DNA from: Stutzerimonas stutzeri
GTDB taxonomy: Bacteria; Pseudomonadota; Gammaproteobacteria; Pseudomonadales; Pseudomonadaceae
Reading direction: 5' to 3'
DNA: 64,000 nucleotides
NCBI RefSeq assembly: GCF_000590475.1
Contig: NZ_CP007441.1
Location: 4,595,032 to 4,659,031, forward strand
Shown here piece after piece: positions 34,377 to 43,358 of the stretch. Each line of letters begins with the position of its first letter. The first letter of the stretch is position 1. The translations under genes and the position numbers were made by a program. The notes beneath the pieces were generated by a model that was not told the DNA's origin, did not search any database, and saw only the letters and a program-made list of their open reading frames with translations.

Positions 34377-34967
34377 ATGTCTACACCCATCAATTCTCAC
34401 GCCCTCGCCACGCTGTTCGGCGAAGGCCGTACGCATAGCGCCTGGCTGGACAAACCGGTGCCGGACGCCCTGCTCGAACAACTCTATGCGCAGGTCAGCC
34501 TCGGCCCGACCGCCGTCAACAGCTGCCCGGGCCGCTTTGTCTTCTTGCGCACGCCCGAGGGCAAGGAAAAGCTCGCGCCCTGCTTGTCCAAAGGCAACCT
34601 GGAAAAGACCATGAGCGCGCCGGTTACGGTGATCGTCGCCTATGACGAAGGCTTTCCGGAAACCCTGCCGGAGTTGTTTCCCTTTGCCGACGCGCGTAGC
34701 TGGTACGCCGGCCAGCCGGCGCTAATTACCGAGAACGCCCTGCGCAACAGCTCGCTGCAGGCGGGCTACTTGATCCTCGCCGCCCGCGCGTTGGGGCTGG
34801 ATACCGGGCCGATGTCAGGCTTCGATGCCAAGGCGCTGGACGAGGCCTTTTTCGCCGGTACGACCTGGAAATCCAACCTCCTGATCAACCTCGGCTACGG
34901 CGACGCCAGCAAACTGCGCGACCGCCTGCCACGCCTGCCCTTCGACCGGGCCTGCGTCCTCGCCTGA
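34377..34967 (+). CDS. rutE: Malonic semialdehyde reductase (nitroreductase family)
   Basis: The 196-residue protein matches RutE: LATLFGEGRTHSAWLDKPVP, VSLGPTAVNSCPGRFVFLRT, PEGKEKLAPCLSKGN, and the C-terminal WKSNLLINLGYGD. It reduces toxic malonic semialdehyde to 3-hydroxypropionate with NAD(P)H. It follows rutD by 12 bases and precedes rutF by 13. Confidence 0.94.
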   Translation: MSTPINSHALATLFGEGRTHSAWLDKPVPDALLEQLYAQVSLGPTAVNSCPGRFVFLRTPEGKEKLAPCLSKGNLEKTMSAPVTVIVAYDEGFPETLPELFPFADARSWYAGQPALITENALRNSSLQAGYLILAARALGLDTGPMSGFDAKALDEAFFAGTTWKSNLLINLGYGDASKLRDRLPRLPFDRACVLA

Positions 34968-34980
34968 TGGAGAACCGACC

Positions 34981-35508
34981 ATGCAACTGGCTCAACTGGA
35001 CTTCGCACCCGATATGACCCCGCCGGTGCTCAAGCAGGATTACCGCGACGCCATGGCGCGCCTGGCCGCCGCGGTCAACGTGATCACCACAGACGGCCCC
35101 AGCGGCCGCGCCGGCTTCACCGCGACCGCGGTATGCAGCGTGACCGATGACCCGCCGACTCTGCTGGTCTGCCTCAACCGCAGCGCCTCAGCCCACCCGG
35201 CCGTTATCGGCAACGGCATTCTGTGCATCAACACGCTGGCGAGCGATCAGGAGGCGCTGTCGAACCTTTTTGGCGGCAAGACGCCCATGGTGGAACGCTT
35301 CGCTGCGGCCAACTGGTCGACCTGGGCCACCGGAGCGCCGGTGCTCGACGATGCCGTGGCTTCCTTCGACTGTCGTATCAGCCAGATCAGCAGTGTCGGT
35401 ACCCACGACATCCTCTACTGCGAGGTGTTTGCGCTGCGACGCCGTGACAGTGCCGACGGGCTGGTGTACTTCGATCGTCACTACCATGGGGTGAGCGCCG
35501 CGCTGTAA
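34981..35508 (+). CDS. rutF: FMN reductase of the Rut pathway
   Basis: The 175-residue flavin-reductase-like protein has LKQDYRDAMARLAAAVNVIT, GRAGFTATAVCSVTDDPPTL and VCLNRSASAHP, as in RutF. It supplies reduced FMN to RutA. It is the last rut gene here: rutG, the uracil permease found at the end of the E. coli operon, does not follow. No clear terminator follows within 200 bases. Confidence 0.93.
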   Translation: MQLAQLDFAPDMTPPVLKQDYRDAMARLAAAVNVITTDGPSGRAGFTATAVCSVTDDPPTLLVCLNRSASAHPAVIGNGILCINTLASDQEALSNLFGGKTPMVERFAAANWSTWATGAPVLDDAVASFDCRISQISSVGTHDILYCEVFALRRRDSADGLVYFDRHYHGVSAAL

Positions 35509-35714
35509 ACCCTTGCCGGCATCTTGGCGATGGAGACGAGATTGCCAGCGCAGCTGGTTTATGACGCACTTGGCATCCGTCTTCAGGCTGAACGTGTGCT
35601 CGGTGGCTGACTTTCGCAGGGGGATCGCCGCGCCGCCTGCCATGCCTTGACGAGGCTGCGGAAAGTTGTGCTAGATGCCGCATGCTACGAGATCCCTATG
35701 ACGAGGCGCGCAAA

Positions 35715-36083
35715 ATGATCGACTTCACTAACAAGGGCTTCTTCAAGCTCAAGCAGAACGACGAATACGCCGAACGGGTGAAATCGCTTCTGCTGGACGG
35801 CGAAGAGGTGATCGATGCCTACAAGTCCATGCGCGACGGCGTCGTGTTCACCACCAAGCGCATCATTGCGGTGAACGTGCAGGGCCTTACCGGCAGCAAG
35901 AAGGATTTCACCTCGCTGCCTTACAAGAACATCGTCGCCTACTCGGTGGAAACGTCCGGGACCTTCGATCTGGACTCCGAGCTGGAAATCTACTTTTCCT
36001 CCCTGGGTCAGGTGAAGTTCGAGTTCACCGGCAAGACATCGCTCGTCGAGATATCCAAGCACATTTCCAAGCACCTTCTCTGA
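35715..36083 (+). CDS. Bacterial PH-domain protein
   Basis: The 122-residue protein is a bPH-type domain: KSLLLDGEEVIDAYKSMRDGVVFTTKRIIAVN, then LTGSKKDFTSLPYKNIVAYSVETSG and a C-terminal helix EISKHISKHLL. Members are found widely but have no defined biochemical role. The ATG at 35715 is chosen because it begins the conserved start MIDFTNKGFF; an in-frame ATG at 35682 also exists. It stands alone, 206 bases after rutF and convergent with the next gene. Confidence 0.8.
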   Translation: MIDFTNKGFFKLKQNDEYAERVKSLLLDGEEVIDAYKSMRDGVVFTTKRIIAVNVQGLTGSKKDFTSLPYKNIVAYSVETSGTFDLDSELEIYFSSLGQVKFEFTGKTSLVEISKHISKHLL

Positions 36084-36116
36084 ACCGGCCGAGCGCGGAT
36101 ATCGCTCCGCAATGCT

Positions 36117-36533
36117 TCAATCGGTGAACTGCGGATTCCACACCACTTCCCAAAGATGGCCGTCCGGGTCTTTGAAGTAGCCGGAATAGCCGCCCCAGAA
36201 AGTCGCATGCGCCGGTTTGACGATCATGGCGCCCGCCGCACCGGCCGTTGCCATGACGGCGTCGACTTCGGCCTTCGATGACACGTTGTGTCCCAGGGTC
36301 ATTTCGGTGGAACTGGCCGGGCCGAGGGCCAGCCCAGTGTCATGGGCGATGCTGCTGCGCGGCCAAAGCGCCAGACGCAGGCCAGGCTGCAGTTGAATGA
36401 ACGCAACAGCGCCGTGCTCGAATTCCTGCCCGATGATGCCTTCACTGGCGAAACCCAAGCCGTCTCGATAAAAGCGCAATGAGGTGTCGAGATCCTCGAC
36501 GCCTAGGGTGAGGACTGTGATTCTTGGCTGCAT
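36117..36533 (-). CDS. VOC-superfamily protein (glyoxalase-like)
   Basis: The 138-residue protein is a VOC domain: ITVLTLGVEDLDTSLRFYRDGLGF, FEHGAVAFIQLQPGLRLALW, and the closing GYSGYFKDPDGHLWEVVWNP, whose final glutamate is a likely metal ligand. Members include glyoxalases and antibiotic-binding proteins. The ATG at 36533 is immediately upstream of the conserved start; the frame continues to 36629 without a better site. No neighbour suggests its role. Confidence 0.82.
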   Translation of the reverse strand: MQPRITVLTLGVEDLDTSLRFYRDGLGFASEGIIGQEFEHGAVAFIQLQPGLRLALWPRSSIAHDTGLALGPASSTEMTLGHNVSSKAEVDAVMATAGAAGAMIVKPAHATFWGGYSGYFKDPDGHLWEVVWNPQFTD

Positions 36534-36683
36534 GTCAGGCTCCGCTGTGCGTTTGGAATTGCAGCCAGAGTAGGACAGAACCGGTGAATGGGCCGCTCGC
36601 TCTCCGTCAGCAGCGGACAGGCCGAGCATGATCGCTGCTCAGCGAATCGCCTGGCGTCCTACAGCCAATAAGGACTTTCCGAT

Positions 36684-37142
36684 TCAGCCTGCTCGCTCAA
36701 CCGCCTCGGCGCCAGCATGGGCCACCTGCGCGGCTTCGCTGCGGTGAACACCGTGAGCGGCAACCGCGCCGATGCAGCGGTCTTCCACGTAGAGCGCGAT
36801 TGCGTCCGCACCGTAGCGAAGGTGCCGCGTGCCAGACATCAGCGATGCCTCGTCGACCAAACCACATTGCTCGGCGGCGGTGGCCTGTTGAGCCTTTCTG
36901 ATCGCGCACCGGCCGCTGTCGGGCGGACTGCCGTCGAGTTTCAGCAGGCCAAGCGGCTCGCCCGTGGTATCGACCACTGCGATGGATACCGCCCAGCCAT
37001 TGCGTTCGGCTTCGGCGCGCGCCGCGCGCAATACTGCTTCGGTGCGTTGTACGCCGAGCTGAAACCGATCCTCCAGCGGCGCAGGCCCGGTATAAATGGC
37101 AGCTTCTACGTCCCATAGTCCTGACAGCAGTCCGCGTCCCAT
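36684..37142 (-). CDS. GlcG/HbpS-like protein
   Basis: The 152-residue protein has the GlcG/HbpS (DUF336) fold: AEAERNGWAVSIAVVDTTGEPLGLLKLDGSPPDSGRCAIRKAQQA and the C-terminal CIGAVAAHGVHRSEAAQVAHAG. GlcG proteins accompany glycolate oxidase genes; HbpS binds heme. The ATG at 37142 is preceded by GGAGGT. It lies 26 bases after the FMN 2-hydroxyacid dehydrogenase on the same strand, so it is probably the last gene of the hydroxyacid module, echoing the GlcG link to 2-hydroxyacid oxidation. Confidence 0.83.
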   Translation of the reverse strand: MGRGLLSGLWDVEAAIYTGPAPLEDRFQLGVQRTEAVLRAARAEAERNGWAVSIAVVDTTGEPLGLLKLDGSPPDSGRCAIRKAQQATAAEQCGLVDEASLMSGTRHLRYGADAIALYVEDRCIGAVAAHGVHRSEAAQVAHAGAEAVERAG

Positions 37143-37168
37143 AAAACCTCCGCTACCGGGTTTGCGCT

Positions 37169-38341
37169 CTATTTGTTGTTATTGATCAGGCAATCCCGGG
37201 TGACCTCCTCGATACGAGTCAAGCCCAGCAGCGCCATGTCACGCTGCAGCTCGCCCGCCATGAGGTCGATTGCGTGCGTCACGCCTGCCTCGCCCGCATA
37301 GGCCGCCGCGTAGTTGAACGGCCTGCCGATGAAGACCATCCGCGCGCCCAGCGCCAATGCCTTCAGCACATCGGTGCCGCGCCGAAAGCCGCTGTCGACC
37401 ATCACCGGCAATTCGCTGACCGCCTCAACAACGCCGGGCAACGCCTCGAGCGCTGAAAGCGTGCCGTCAAGTTGGCGTCCGCCGTGATTGGACACGATGA
37501 GCGCATCCGCACCCACGTCGCGGGCCTTGCGGGCGTCGTCCGGGTGGAGGATGCCCTTGACCACCAGCTTGCCCGGCCACAGCCGCCGGACCAGCTCGAG
37601 ATAGCGCCAATTGAGGTGGCTGCGACCGGAGAAATCCCGCTTCACGTTGCCGGAGATGATCGCGATGCCACGGGTGGCGTAGTTATTCTCGAAGTGCGGC
37701 ATGCCGTGATTGAGCAGCGTGCGCATGAAGGTACCGAACAGCCAGCGCGGCCGTATCAGCCCGTCGTAGGCCAAACGCAAACTGGGCCGCAGCGGCGAAC
37801 TGAAGCCTGAACGTGTGTTGTTGTCACTGTTGGGTGGTACCGGGTAATCGACGGTGATCACCAACTTGTCGAATCCGGCGTTGCGTACGCGCTCGATCAG
37901 CGCCTCGATGCCGGCTTCATCGCCAGGCAGGTAAGCCTGAAACCAGTCGGTCTTGCCATTGTTGAGCACATCTTCCATGCGGATCAGCGAACTGCCGCTG
38001 AGGATCATCGGGATGCCGGCCCTGGCCGCCGCCTGCGCCTGCACCAGATCGCCGCGGTAGGCCGAGAGCGCGCTGATGCCCATCGGGGCGATGCCGATCG
38101 GCAAGGCGTAGCGCTGACCCAGCAGTTCGGTTTCGAGTGAAATGTTGGACACATCCACCATGGCCCGCGGCATAAACGAATACGCGTCGAACGCGCTGCG
38201 ATTGGCCCGGGCGGTGTGCCCGTCCTCGGCGACATTAGCGATATAGCCATAGATCGGCCGTGGCAGATGGCGCTTCGCAGCGCGATCGAGATCGTGCAGG
38301 TTCAAAATCGACTTCAAACGTCGCGGGGGCTTACTGGGCAT
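37169..38341 (-). CDS. FMN-dependent L-2-hydroxyacid dehydrogenase/oxidase (LldD/glycolate oxidase family)
   Basis: The 390-residue protein has the family layout: SFMPRAMVDVSN, LPIGIAPMGISALS, VITVDYPVPPN, Lys262 (KLVVKGIL), the active-site SNHGGRQLDG (His286, Arg289), PVMVDSGFRRGTDVLKALALGA and FIGRPFNYAAA. It oxidises an L-2-hydroxyacid such as lactate, passing electrons to quinone or oxygen. The ATG at 38341 overlaps the previous stop by 11 bases. With the D-specific dehydrogenase next to it, the module can handle both stereoisomers of a 2-hydroxyacid. Confidence 0.88.
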   Translation of the reverse strand: MPSKPPRRLKSILNLHDLDRAAKRHLPRPIYGYIANVAEDGHTARANRSAFDAYSFMPRAMVDVSNISLETELLGQRYALPIGIAPMGISALSAYRGDLVQAQAAARAGIPMILSGSSLIRMEDVLNNGKTDWFQAYLPGDEAGIEALIERVRNAGFDKLVITVDYPVPPNSDNNTRSGFSSPLRPSLRLAYDGLIRPRWLFGTFMRTLLNHGMPHFENNYATRGIAIISGNVKRDFSGRSHLNWRYLELVRRLWPGKLVVKGILHPDDARKARDVGADALIVSNHGGRQLDGTLSALEALPGVVEAVSELPVMVDSGFRRGTDVLKALALGARMVFIGRPFNYAAAYAGEAGVTHAIDLMAGELQRDMALLGLTRIEEVTRDCLINNNK

Positions 38342-39347
38342 CGACAGAGCGTTCCTGCTGTAGTGCTGAAAACCCGCTCGGGCGGGCCTCGGGATTGACC
38401 AGATCACGCGGGCGGTGGCCGCTTAGAGCCTGACAGATATTCTCCACCGCGCAGTTGGCCATCGCTTCACGGGTTTCGTGGGTAGCCGAGCCGATGTGCG
38501 GCAGGGTCACGACGTTATCCATGCGCAGCAATGGCGAGTCGGCTGCTACGGGTTCGCGCTCGAAGACATCGAGGCCCGCCCCGGCAATCAGCCCCTCTTC
38601 CAGCGCGCGAATCAGCCCGGCTTCGTCGACCACCCGGCCGCGCGCGATGTTGATCAGGAATGCCGAGCGTTTCATCAATCGGCATTGTTCATAACCGAGC
38701 AGGTGCTCGGTCTGTTCGGTCAGCGGTACGGTCAGGCAGATGAAGTCCGATTCGGCCAGCAGTTGCTCGAAGCTGCGCCGCTCCAGCCCCCACTCGGCTT
38801 CCAGCTCGGGCTTGGGCGACGCATTGCTGTACAGCACGCGCATGTCGAAGCCGAGTGCGCGGCGGGCGATAGCTCGGCCGATGCGCCCGAGCCCAACAAG
38901 GCCGAGGGTCTTGCCGTGCACGTTGCTGCCGAAATGCGGCTCGCCGACATGCTGGGTCCAACGCCCTTCGCGCACCATGTTCGCCAGCTCGACCAGGCGC
39001 CGGGCGCTGGCCATGATGAGCATGAAGCCGGTGTCGGCGGTGGTTTCGGTGAGTACGTCCGGGGTGTTGGTCAGCAGAATCCCGCGACGGCTCAGCTCGG
39101 CCACAGGCAGGTTGTCGTAGCCCACCGAGATGGTGGCGATGGCCTCCAGCAGCGGTGCCTCGTCGAGCAGCGCCGGGGTGACCAGCAATTTACCGCCGAT
39201 GAGCCCGTGAGCCTGGCGCAGTGCGCTGGCGACTGCCTCGGGCTGCTGCTCGGGCTCTTCGAAATAGTCGACCTCGAAGGCCTCGCGCAGGCGCTGCAGG
39301 TGCGAGGCCTTCAGGCGACGCAGGGCAACGATTCGTTTCTTGTGCAT
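38331..39347 (-). CDS. D-2-hydroxyacid dehydrogenase (GhrB/2-ketogluconate reductase type)
   Basis: The 338-residue protein has the NAD(P) loop GLVGLGRIGRAIARRALGF (152-157 GLGRIG), catalytic Arg236 (INIARGRVVDEAGL), a glutamate in LDVFEREP, and His284 (LPHIGSAT). It reduces a 2-oxoacid such as glyoxylate, hydroxypyruvate or 2-ketogluconate, or oxidises the D-hydroxyacid. It lies 20 bases after the DapA-family gene. The C-terminus overlaps the FMN enzyme. Confidence 0.9.
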   Translation of the reverse strand: MHKKRIVALRRLKASHLQRLREAFEVDYFEEPEQQPEAVASALRQAHGLIGGKLLVTPALLDEAPLLEAIATISVGYDNLPVAELSRRGILLTNTPDVLTETTADTGFMLIMASARRLVELANMVREGRWTQHVGEPHFGSNVHGKTLGLVGLGRIGRAIARRALGFDMRVLYSNASPKPELEAEWGLERRSFEQLLAESDFICLTVPLTEQTEHLLGYEQCRLMKRSAFLINIARGRVVDEAGLIRALEEGLIAGAGLDVFEREPVAADSPLLRMDNVVTLPHIGSATHETREAMANCAVENICQALSGHRPRDLVNPEARPSGFSALQQERSVDAQ

Positions 39348-39367
39348 CGATAACTCCCTGCTCAGCT

Positions 39368-40282
39368 TTATTTGAGGCCGGGCATGTCGAATCCGGCGTC
39401 GTCGAGCAGCGCGAACAGCTCACCGCGCTGCTGCTCATTAAGTTCGACCAGTGGCGGCCGCAGCTGCGCCCATTGCTCGTCGCCGCTGAACCGGGCGGTA
39501 GCCGCTTTGAGCGCCGAAATCACCGGGAAGCGCTCGAAAATCTTGCGGGTTCGCACCAGGGCGGCCTGTTGCTCATCGGCATCGCTGGCTTGCCAGTCTT
39601 TCGCGAGCCGTGCAATGGGCCCGGGATTGACGTTGGCCGTGGCACTGATGCAGCCAGCACCCCCGGCACGCAGGGTCTGTAGCAGAAAGGCTTCACTGCC
39701 GGCATAGACCTCGAAGCCGTCCTGACCGAACTGCTCGATCACCGCCTGAGTGTTGGTCCAATCCCCGGAGCTGTCCTTCAGACCTGCAATATTGTTCGGG
39801 TACGCCCTGAGCAGCCGTTCGATCAATGCCAATGACAACGGCACCTGGGAGACCGGCGGGATGTGATAAAGGTAGATGCGCAAACGCTCATCGCCAACCC
39901 GCTCGATCACCTCGCTGTAATAACGGAACAGCCCCTCGTCGGACACGCCCTTGTAGAAGAACGGCGGGAGCATCAGCACCCCTTTCACACCCATGGCTGT
40001 CGCGTGACGGGTCTGCGCGACCGTGTCCGGCAGTGCGCAACTACCGGTCCCTGGCATCAGCCGGGCGGCAGGCACGCCTGCATCGATGAGCGCATCGAGC
40101 AGACGGATCTTTTCGCCAGCGACCAATGAATTGGCTTCTGAGTTGGTGCCAAACACGGCCAGCCCTACGTCCTGGTCCAGCAGCCAGCGGCAATGCGCTA
40201 CGAAACGCTTGGTATCCGGTGAGAGATCCGCGCCAAACGGCGTGATTACCGGCGACAATACGTGCCCCCTGTCTTGACCCAT
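39368..40282 (-). CDS. DapA-family aldolase/dehydratase
   Basis: The 304-residue TIM-barrel protein has the N-acetylneuraminate lyase/dihydrodipicolinate synthase signatures FGTNSEANSLVAGEKIRLLD, Tyr139 (IYLYHIP) and the Schiff-base Lys169 (IAGLKDSSGD). It splits or dehydrates a 2-oxoacid. It is unlikely to serve lysine synthesis: it lies between a tricarboxylate-type transporter and 2-hydroxyacid dehydrogenases under LacI control. A 2-keto-3-deoxy sugar acid is the likely substrate, releasing pyruvate and an aldehyde or oxoacid. Confidence 0.87.
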   Translation of the reverse strand: MGQDRGHVLSPVITPFGADLSPDTKRFVAHCRWLLDQDVGLAVFGTNSEANSLVAGEKIRLLDALIDAGVPAARLMPGTGSCALPDTVAQTRHATAMGVKGVLMLPPFFYKGVSDEGLFRYYSEVIERVGDERLRIYLYHIPPVSQVPLSLALIERLLRAYPNNIAGLKDSSGDWTNTQAVIEQFGQDGFEVYAGSEAFLLQTLRAGGAGCISATANVNPGPIARLAKDWQASDADEQQAALVRTRKIFERFPVISALKAATARFSGDEQWAQLRPPLVELNEQQRGELFALLDDAGFDMPGLK

Positions 40283-40337
40283 GCTGCTCTCCTCTTTTTT
40301 TACTTATCAGGCAGCCCTGGGGCCGCCTCCCATGAAT

Positions 40338-41846
40338 TCAGGCCAGCCGGCTACGACGGCGCAGCGGTGCGAGCAGCCAGCGGAATACCGGCGTCGCCTG
40401 CAAGATCGACAGCAGCGCGATGGACAGCAGCACCACGGCGATCGGGCTGGTCAGGAAGATCCGGTAGTCGTCGTTGCCGATCAGCATCGACTGGTGGAAA
40501 GCGTTCTCCATCACAGGACCGAGAATCAGACCGATGACCATTGGCGCTGGGGATACGCCGGCCTTGGCCAGCCAGTAGCCAAACAGGCCGAAACCGAGCA
40601 TCAGCCCCACTTCGAACAAGCTGTTATTGAGCGCATAGGCACCGATCACGCATAAGGCGATGATGGCGCAGGCGATAAAACCGTCCGGAATTCGGGTAAC
40701 CGCCACACTGGCCTTGGTGAACATCAGGCCAACGCCGAGCAGGCCGATGTTGGCGAAGATCACCGCCCAGATCAGCGTATAGGTCACATCACCATAGTCG
40801 GTCAGCAGGTTCGGCCCGGGCAGAATGCCTTGCACCATCAGCGCGCCGAGCAGGATCGCGGTGGCCGAGCTGCCGGGAATGCCAAGAGCAATGGTCGGAA
40901 TCAACGCGCCACCGACTACCGCATTGTTCGCCGCCTCGGGCGCCGCGACGCCGGCCGGGTCGCCATTACCGAAGCGACTTTTATCCTTGGCGAAGCGCTT
41001 GGCCTCGTTATAGGCGAACCAGCTCGCGGTATCGCCGCCAGTTCCCGGAATCAGACCGACCACGATGCCGATTCCACTGGAACGAAGGATGTTGGGCATC
41101 AACGCCTTCAGCTCGGAAAGCTTGGGAATCAACCGGTCGGTGATGCGGCTGGCGACCTTGGTGGCACCGTGCGAGTTCTCGATCAGCGACAGCGCCTGGG
41201 GTATCGAGAACAAGCCGATCAATGCCACGGTAAAGCTGATCCCCGAGAACAGGTTGATGTTGCCGAATGCCATGCGCGGCGTACCGGTCATCAGGTCCAT
41301 GCCCACGGTACTGATCAGCAATCCGACCGCCCCGGAAAACAGCCCGTTGATCACAGACCCCTGCGCCAGCGAGCCGATGATGGTGATACCGAGCACGGCG
41401 ATGGCGAACAGCTCGATGGGGCCGAACTCGACCACGATGCTGCCGAGCAGCGGTGCCGCCAGCAATAACGCGATGCCGCTGATGGTGCCGCCAATGAAGG
41501 AGGCGAACAGGGAAATCCCCAGCGCCTTGCCCGCCTGGCCCTGCTGCGACATCGGAAAGCCGTCGAGCACCGTCGCGGCGGCCGACGGGGTACCTGGCGT
41601 GCGCAGCAGTATCGCCGCGATGGAACCACCGTAGGAGGCGCCGACATAGAGCGAAGCGAGCATGCTCAAGCCGGTCGCGGTGTCCATGCTGAAGGTCAGC
41701 GGCAAGAGCAGGGCCAGCGCCATGGTGGCGGAGAGCCCCGGCATGGCGCCAACGAACAGCCCCAAAAGGATGCCGCCGAAGATGGCGGCGAAGTTAGCCA
41801 GGGTCAGTACGTTGACCAACCCTGTCATGACGATCGAACTTTCCAC
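40338..41846 (-). CDS. Tripartite tricarboxylate transporter large permease (TctA type)
   Basis: The 502-residue membrane protein has about twelve helices and the TctA motifs GLFVGAMPGLSATMALALLLPLTF, SYGGSIAAILLRTPGTPSAAAT, GIVVGLIPGTGGDTASWFAYNEAKR and IPTIALGIPGSSATA. It is the channel subunit of the transporter. I prefer the GTG at 41846, with GAGG eight bases upstream (502 residues, the family length); an ATG at 41828 is an alternative. It follows the TctB gene by 32 bases. Confidence 0.9.
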   Translation of the reverse strand: MESSIVMTGLVNVLTLANFAAIFGGILLGLFVGAMPGLSATMALALLLPLTFSMDTATGLSMLASLYVGASYGGSIAAILLRTPGTPSAAATVLDGFPMSQQGQAGKALGISLFASFIGGTISGIALLLAAPLLGSIVVEFGPIELFAIAVLGITIIGSLAQGSVINGLFSGAVGLLISTVGMDLMTGTPRMAFGNINLFSGISFTVALIGLFSIPQALSLIENSHGATKVASRITDRLIPKLSELKALMPNILRSSGIGIVVGLIPGTGGDTASWFAYNEAKRFAKDKSRFGNGDPAGVAAPEAANNAVVGGALIPTIALGIPGSSATAILLGALMVQGILPGPNLLTDYGDVTYTLIWAVIFANIGLLGVGLMFTKASVAVTRIPDGFIACAIIALCVIGAYALNNSLFEVGLMLGFGLFGYWLAKAGVSPAPMVIGLILGPVMENAFHQSMLIGNDDYRIFLTSPIAVVLLSIALLSILQATPVFRWLLAPLRRRSRLA

Positions 41847-41878
41847 GGAAAAAGCCTCGTCGAAAAGGAAGGGAGCGA

Positions 41879-42346
41879 TCAGGCGATCGCTGACGGCAAC
41901 AGCGGTATGGGAAGCCCCAGAAACTGCACGAATACCAGGCATACCACCGCCACCAGCACCACCGTACCGATCACGGCGAAACGCACCGAGACGGTACGGA
42001 TCAGCACCAGCGCCACGCCCATGAACAGCACGGTCGCCAATACATAACCGAGCGTGGTGATGGCTGCGACGTAGGCAATCGCCAGGGCGAAAACAAGGGC
42101 GGTCACCGCGTAGCGCGGCGGGCCTTGCACTTCGTCGACGGCCTCTGGCGGCACCGCCTCGATCCGCCTTGCCGCGCGCCAGCGCAGCAGTTCCGACCCC
42201 ACGATTGCCAGCGACAGCAACCCGACCGTCACGGAGTAGATCAGCGGCATCTGCGCAGCGGCCTCCGGATAGCCGTGCGCATTGGTGTAAAACGCCGCCG
42301 CCAGGGCTATACCGAAGAGCCCGAGTACCAGCCTGTTCTTGTTCAT
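41879..42346 (-). CDS. Tripartite tricarboxylate transporter small permease (TctB type)
   Basis: The 155-residue protein has four hydrophobic helices, the number and spacing expected of TctB, with a charged linker (RWRAARRIEAVPPEAVDEVQG) after the second. It works with TctA and the binding protein TctC in a proton- or sodium-driven uptake system. The ATG at 42346 has AGGT upstream; a GTG two codons earlier (42352) is possible. Sequence conservation in this family is low; assignment rests on size, topology and position. Confidence 0.82.
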   Translation of the reverse strand: MNKNRLVLGLFGIALAAAFYTNAHGYPEAAAQMPLIYSVTVGLLSLAIVGSELLRWRAARRIEAVPPEAVDEVQGPPRYAVTALVFALAIAYVAAITTLGYVLATVLFMGVALVLIRTVSVRFAVIGTVVLVAVVCLVFVQFLGLPIPLLPSAIA

Positions 42347-42380
42347 GGGCACCTACCCTCGTTCAGTCCGGCGGATGGCT

Positions 42381-43358
42381 TCACTGTTGTTTGCCACCGA
42401 CTTCGCTCCAGATGCCTTGGAACTCTTTTTCCATGCCTTCGAACATCTGGCCATACTCGTCGCCGGTCACGATGTCGATATGAAGCGCGCGCTTCTTGGC
42501 ATCGTCGAGGAACGCCTTGTCGGTCTTCAGTTCTTCGAACGCGGCGATCAGTTGATCGCGAGCCTCATCCGGAATACCGGCCGGCGCGCTGTAGCCACGT
42601 GAAGAGCCGGCAACTACGTTGATGCCTTTTTCTTTCAGCGTCGGCACGTCGGGCAGACTCTCGAAACGCTTGTCCGCGAACACCGCCAGCGCCTTCAGGT
42701 TGCCGCTCTGGATCTGGCTATAGACGTTGCCGACGTTGTTGAAGCTGACATCGATCTTGTTGCCCATCGCCGCGGTGGCCGACGGGCCGTCGCCCTGGAA
42801 CGGCACCTTCTTGAAGGACAGACCGGTGGCCTTCTCGATCACCAGCGTGGTGAAGAAATCATCGCCACCCACACCGGAATTGCCGACCGTGACACGACCG
42901 GGTTTTTCCTTGGCTGCCGCAAACAGATCCTCGATGGTGTTGTAGGGGCTGTCCTTGGCCACCACGGCGATACCCGAGTCGGTCACCACGTTGGCGATCG
43001 GGGTCAGGTCCTTGATGTTGTAGGTGATGGCGTCGTTCATGATGTAGTTGGTCATCAGCATCGGCGTGTTGGTGATGCTGATCACCGTGCCGTCCTTCTT
43101 CGACTGCTTGGCCAGACGCGTCCAGGCGATCGCTCCGGTTGCGCCGGGGATGTACTCGTTGACGAAGTTCGCGCCGAGCTTTTTGGTCAAATAGGGCTGC
43201 ACCAGCTGCGCCAGTACGTCGCTGCCGCCACCGGGCTTGAAGCCCTGCAGCACAGCGATTTCGTCACCGGCGACATATTCCGCCTGGGCGGCGAAAGGAA
43301 CGGCAAACGCTGTAACGGCGGAAAGGACGGCAACGGACAGTTTCTGGTTGATCTTCAT
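42381..43358 (-). CDS. Tripartite tricarboxylate transporter binding protein (TctC/BugT type)
   Basis: The 325-residue protein has a signal peptide (MKINQKLSVAVLSAVTAFAV, cleaved near AQAEY) and the Bug/TctC fold: GFKPGGGSDVLAQLVQPYLTKKLGANFVNEYIPGATGAIAW and PGRVTVGNSGVGGDDFFTTLVIEKATGLSFKKVPFQG. It captures a carboxylate in the periplasm for TctAB. The ATG at 43358 begins the signal peptide; an upstream in-frame start at 43403 would add a non-signal tail. Confidence 0.9.
   Translation of the reverse strand: MKINQKLSVAVLSAVTAFAVPFAAQAEYVAGDEIAVLQGFKPGGGSDVLAQLVQPYLTKKLGANFVNEYIPGATGAIAWTRLAKQSKKDGTVISITNTPMLMTNYIMNDAITYNIKDLTPIANVVTDSGIAVVAKDSPYNTIEDLFAAAKEKPGRVTVGNSGVGGDDFFTTLVIEKATGLSFKKVPFQGDGPSATAAMGNKIDVSFNNVGNVYSQIQSGNLKALAVFADKRFESLPDVPTLKEKGINVVAGSSRGYSAPAGIPDEARDQLIAAFEELKTDKAFLDDAKKRALHIDIVTGDEYGQMFEGMEKEFQGIWSEVGGKQQ

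Noticed and set aside
33366..34481. Long minus-strand frame opposite rutD
   Set aside because: It is antisense to rutC-rutD-rutE and crosses the REPIN; no protein pattern is visible.
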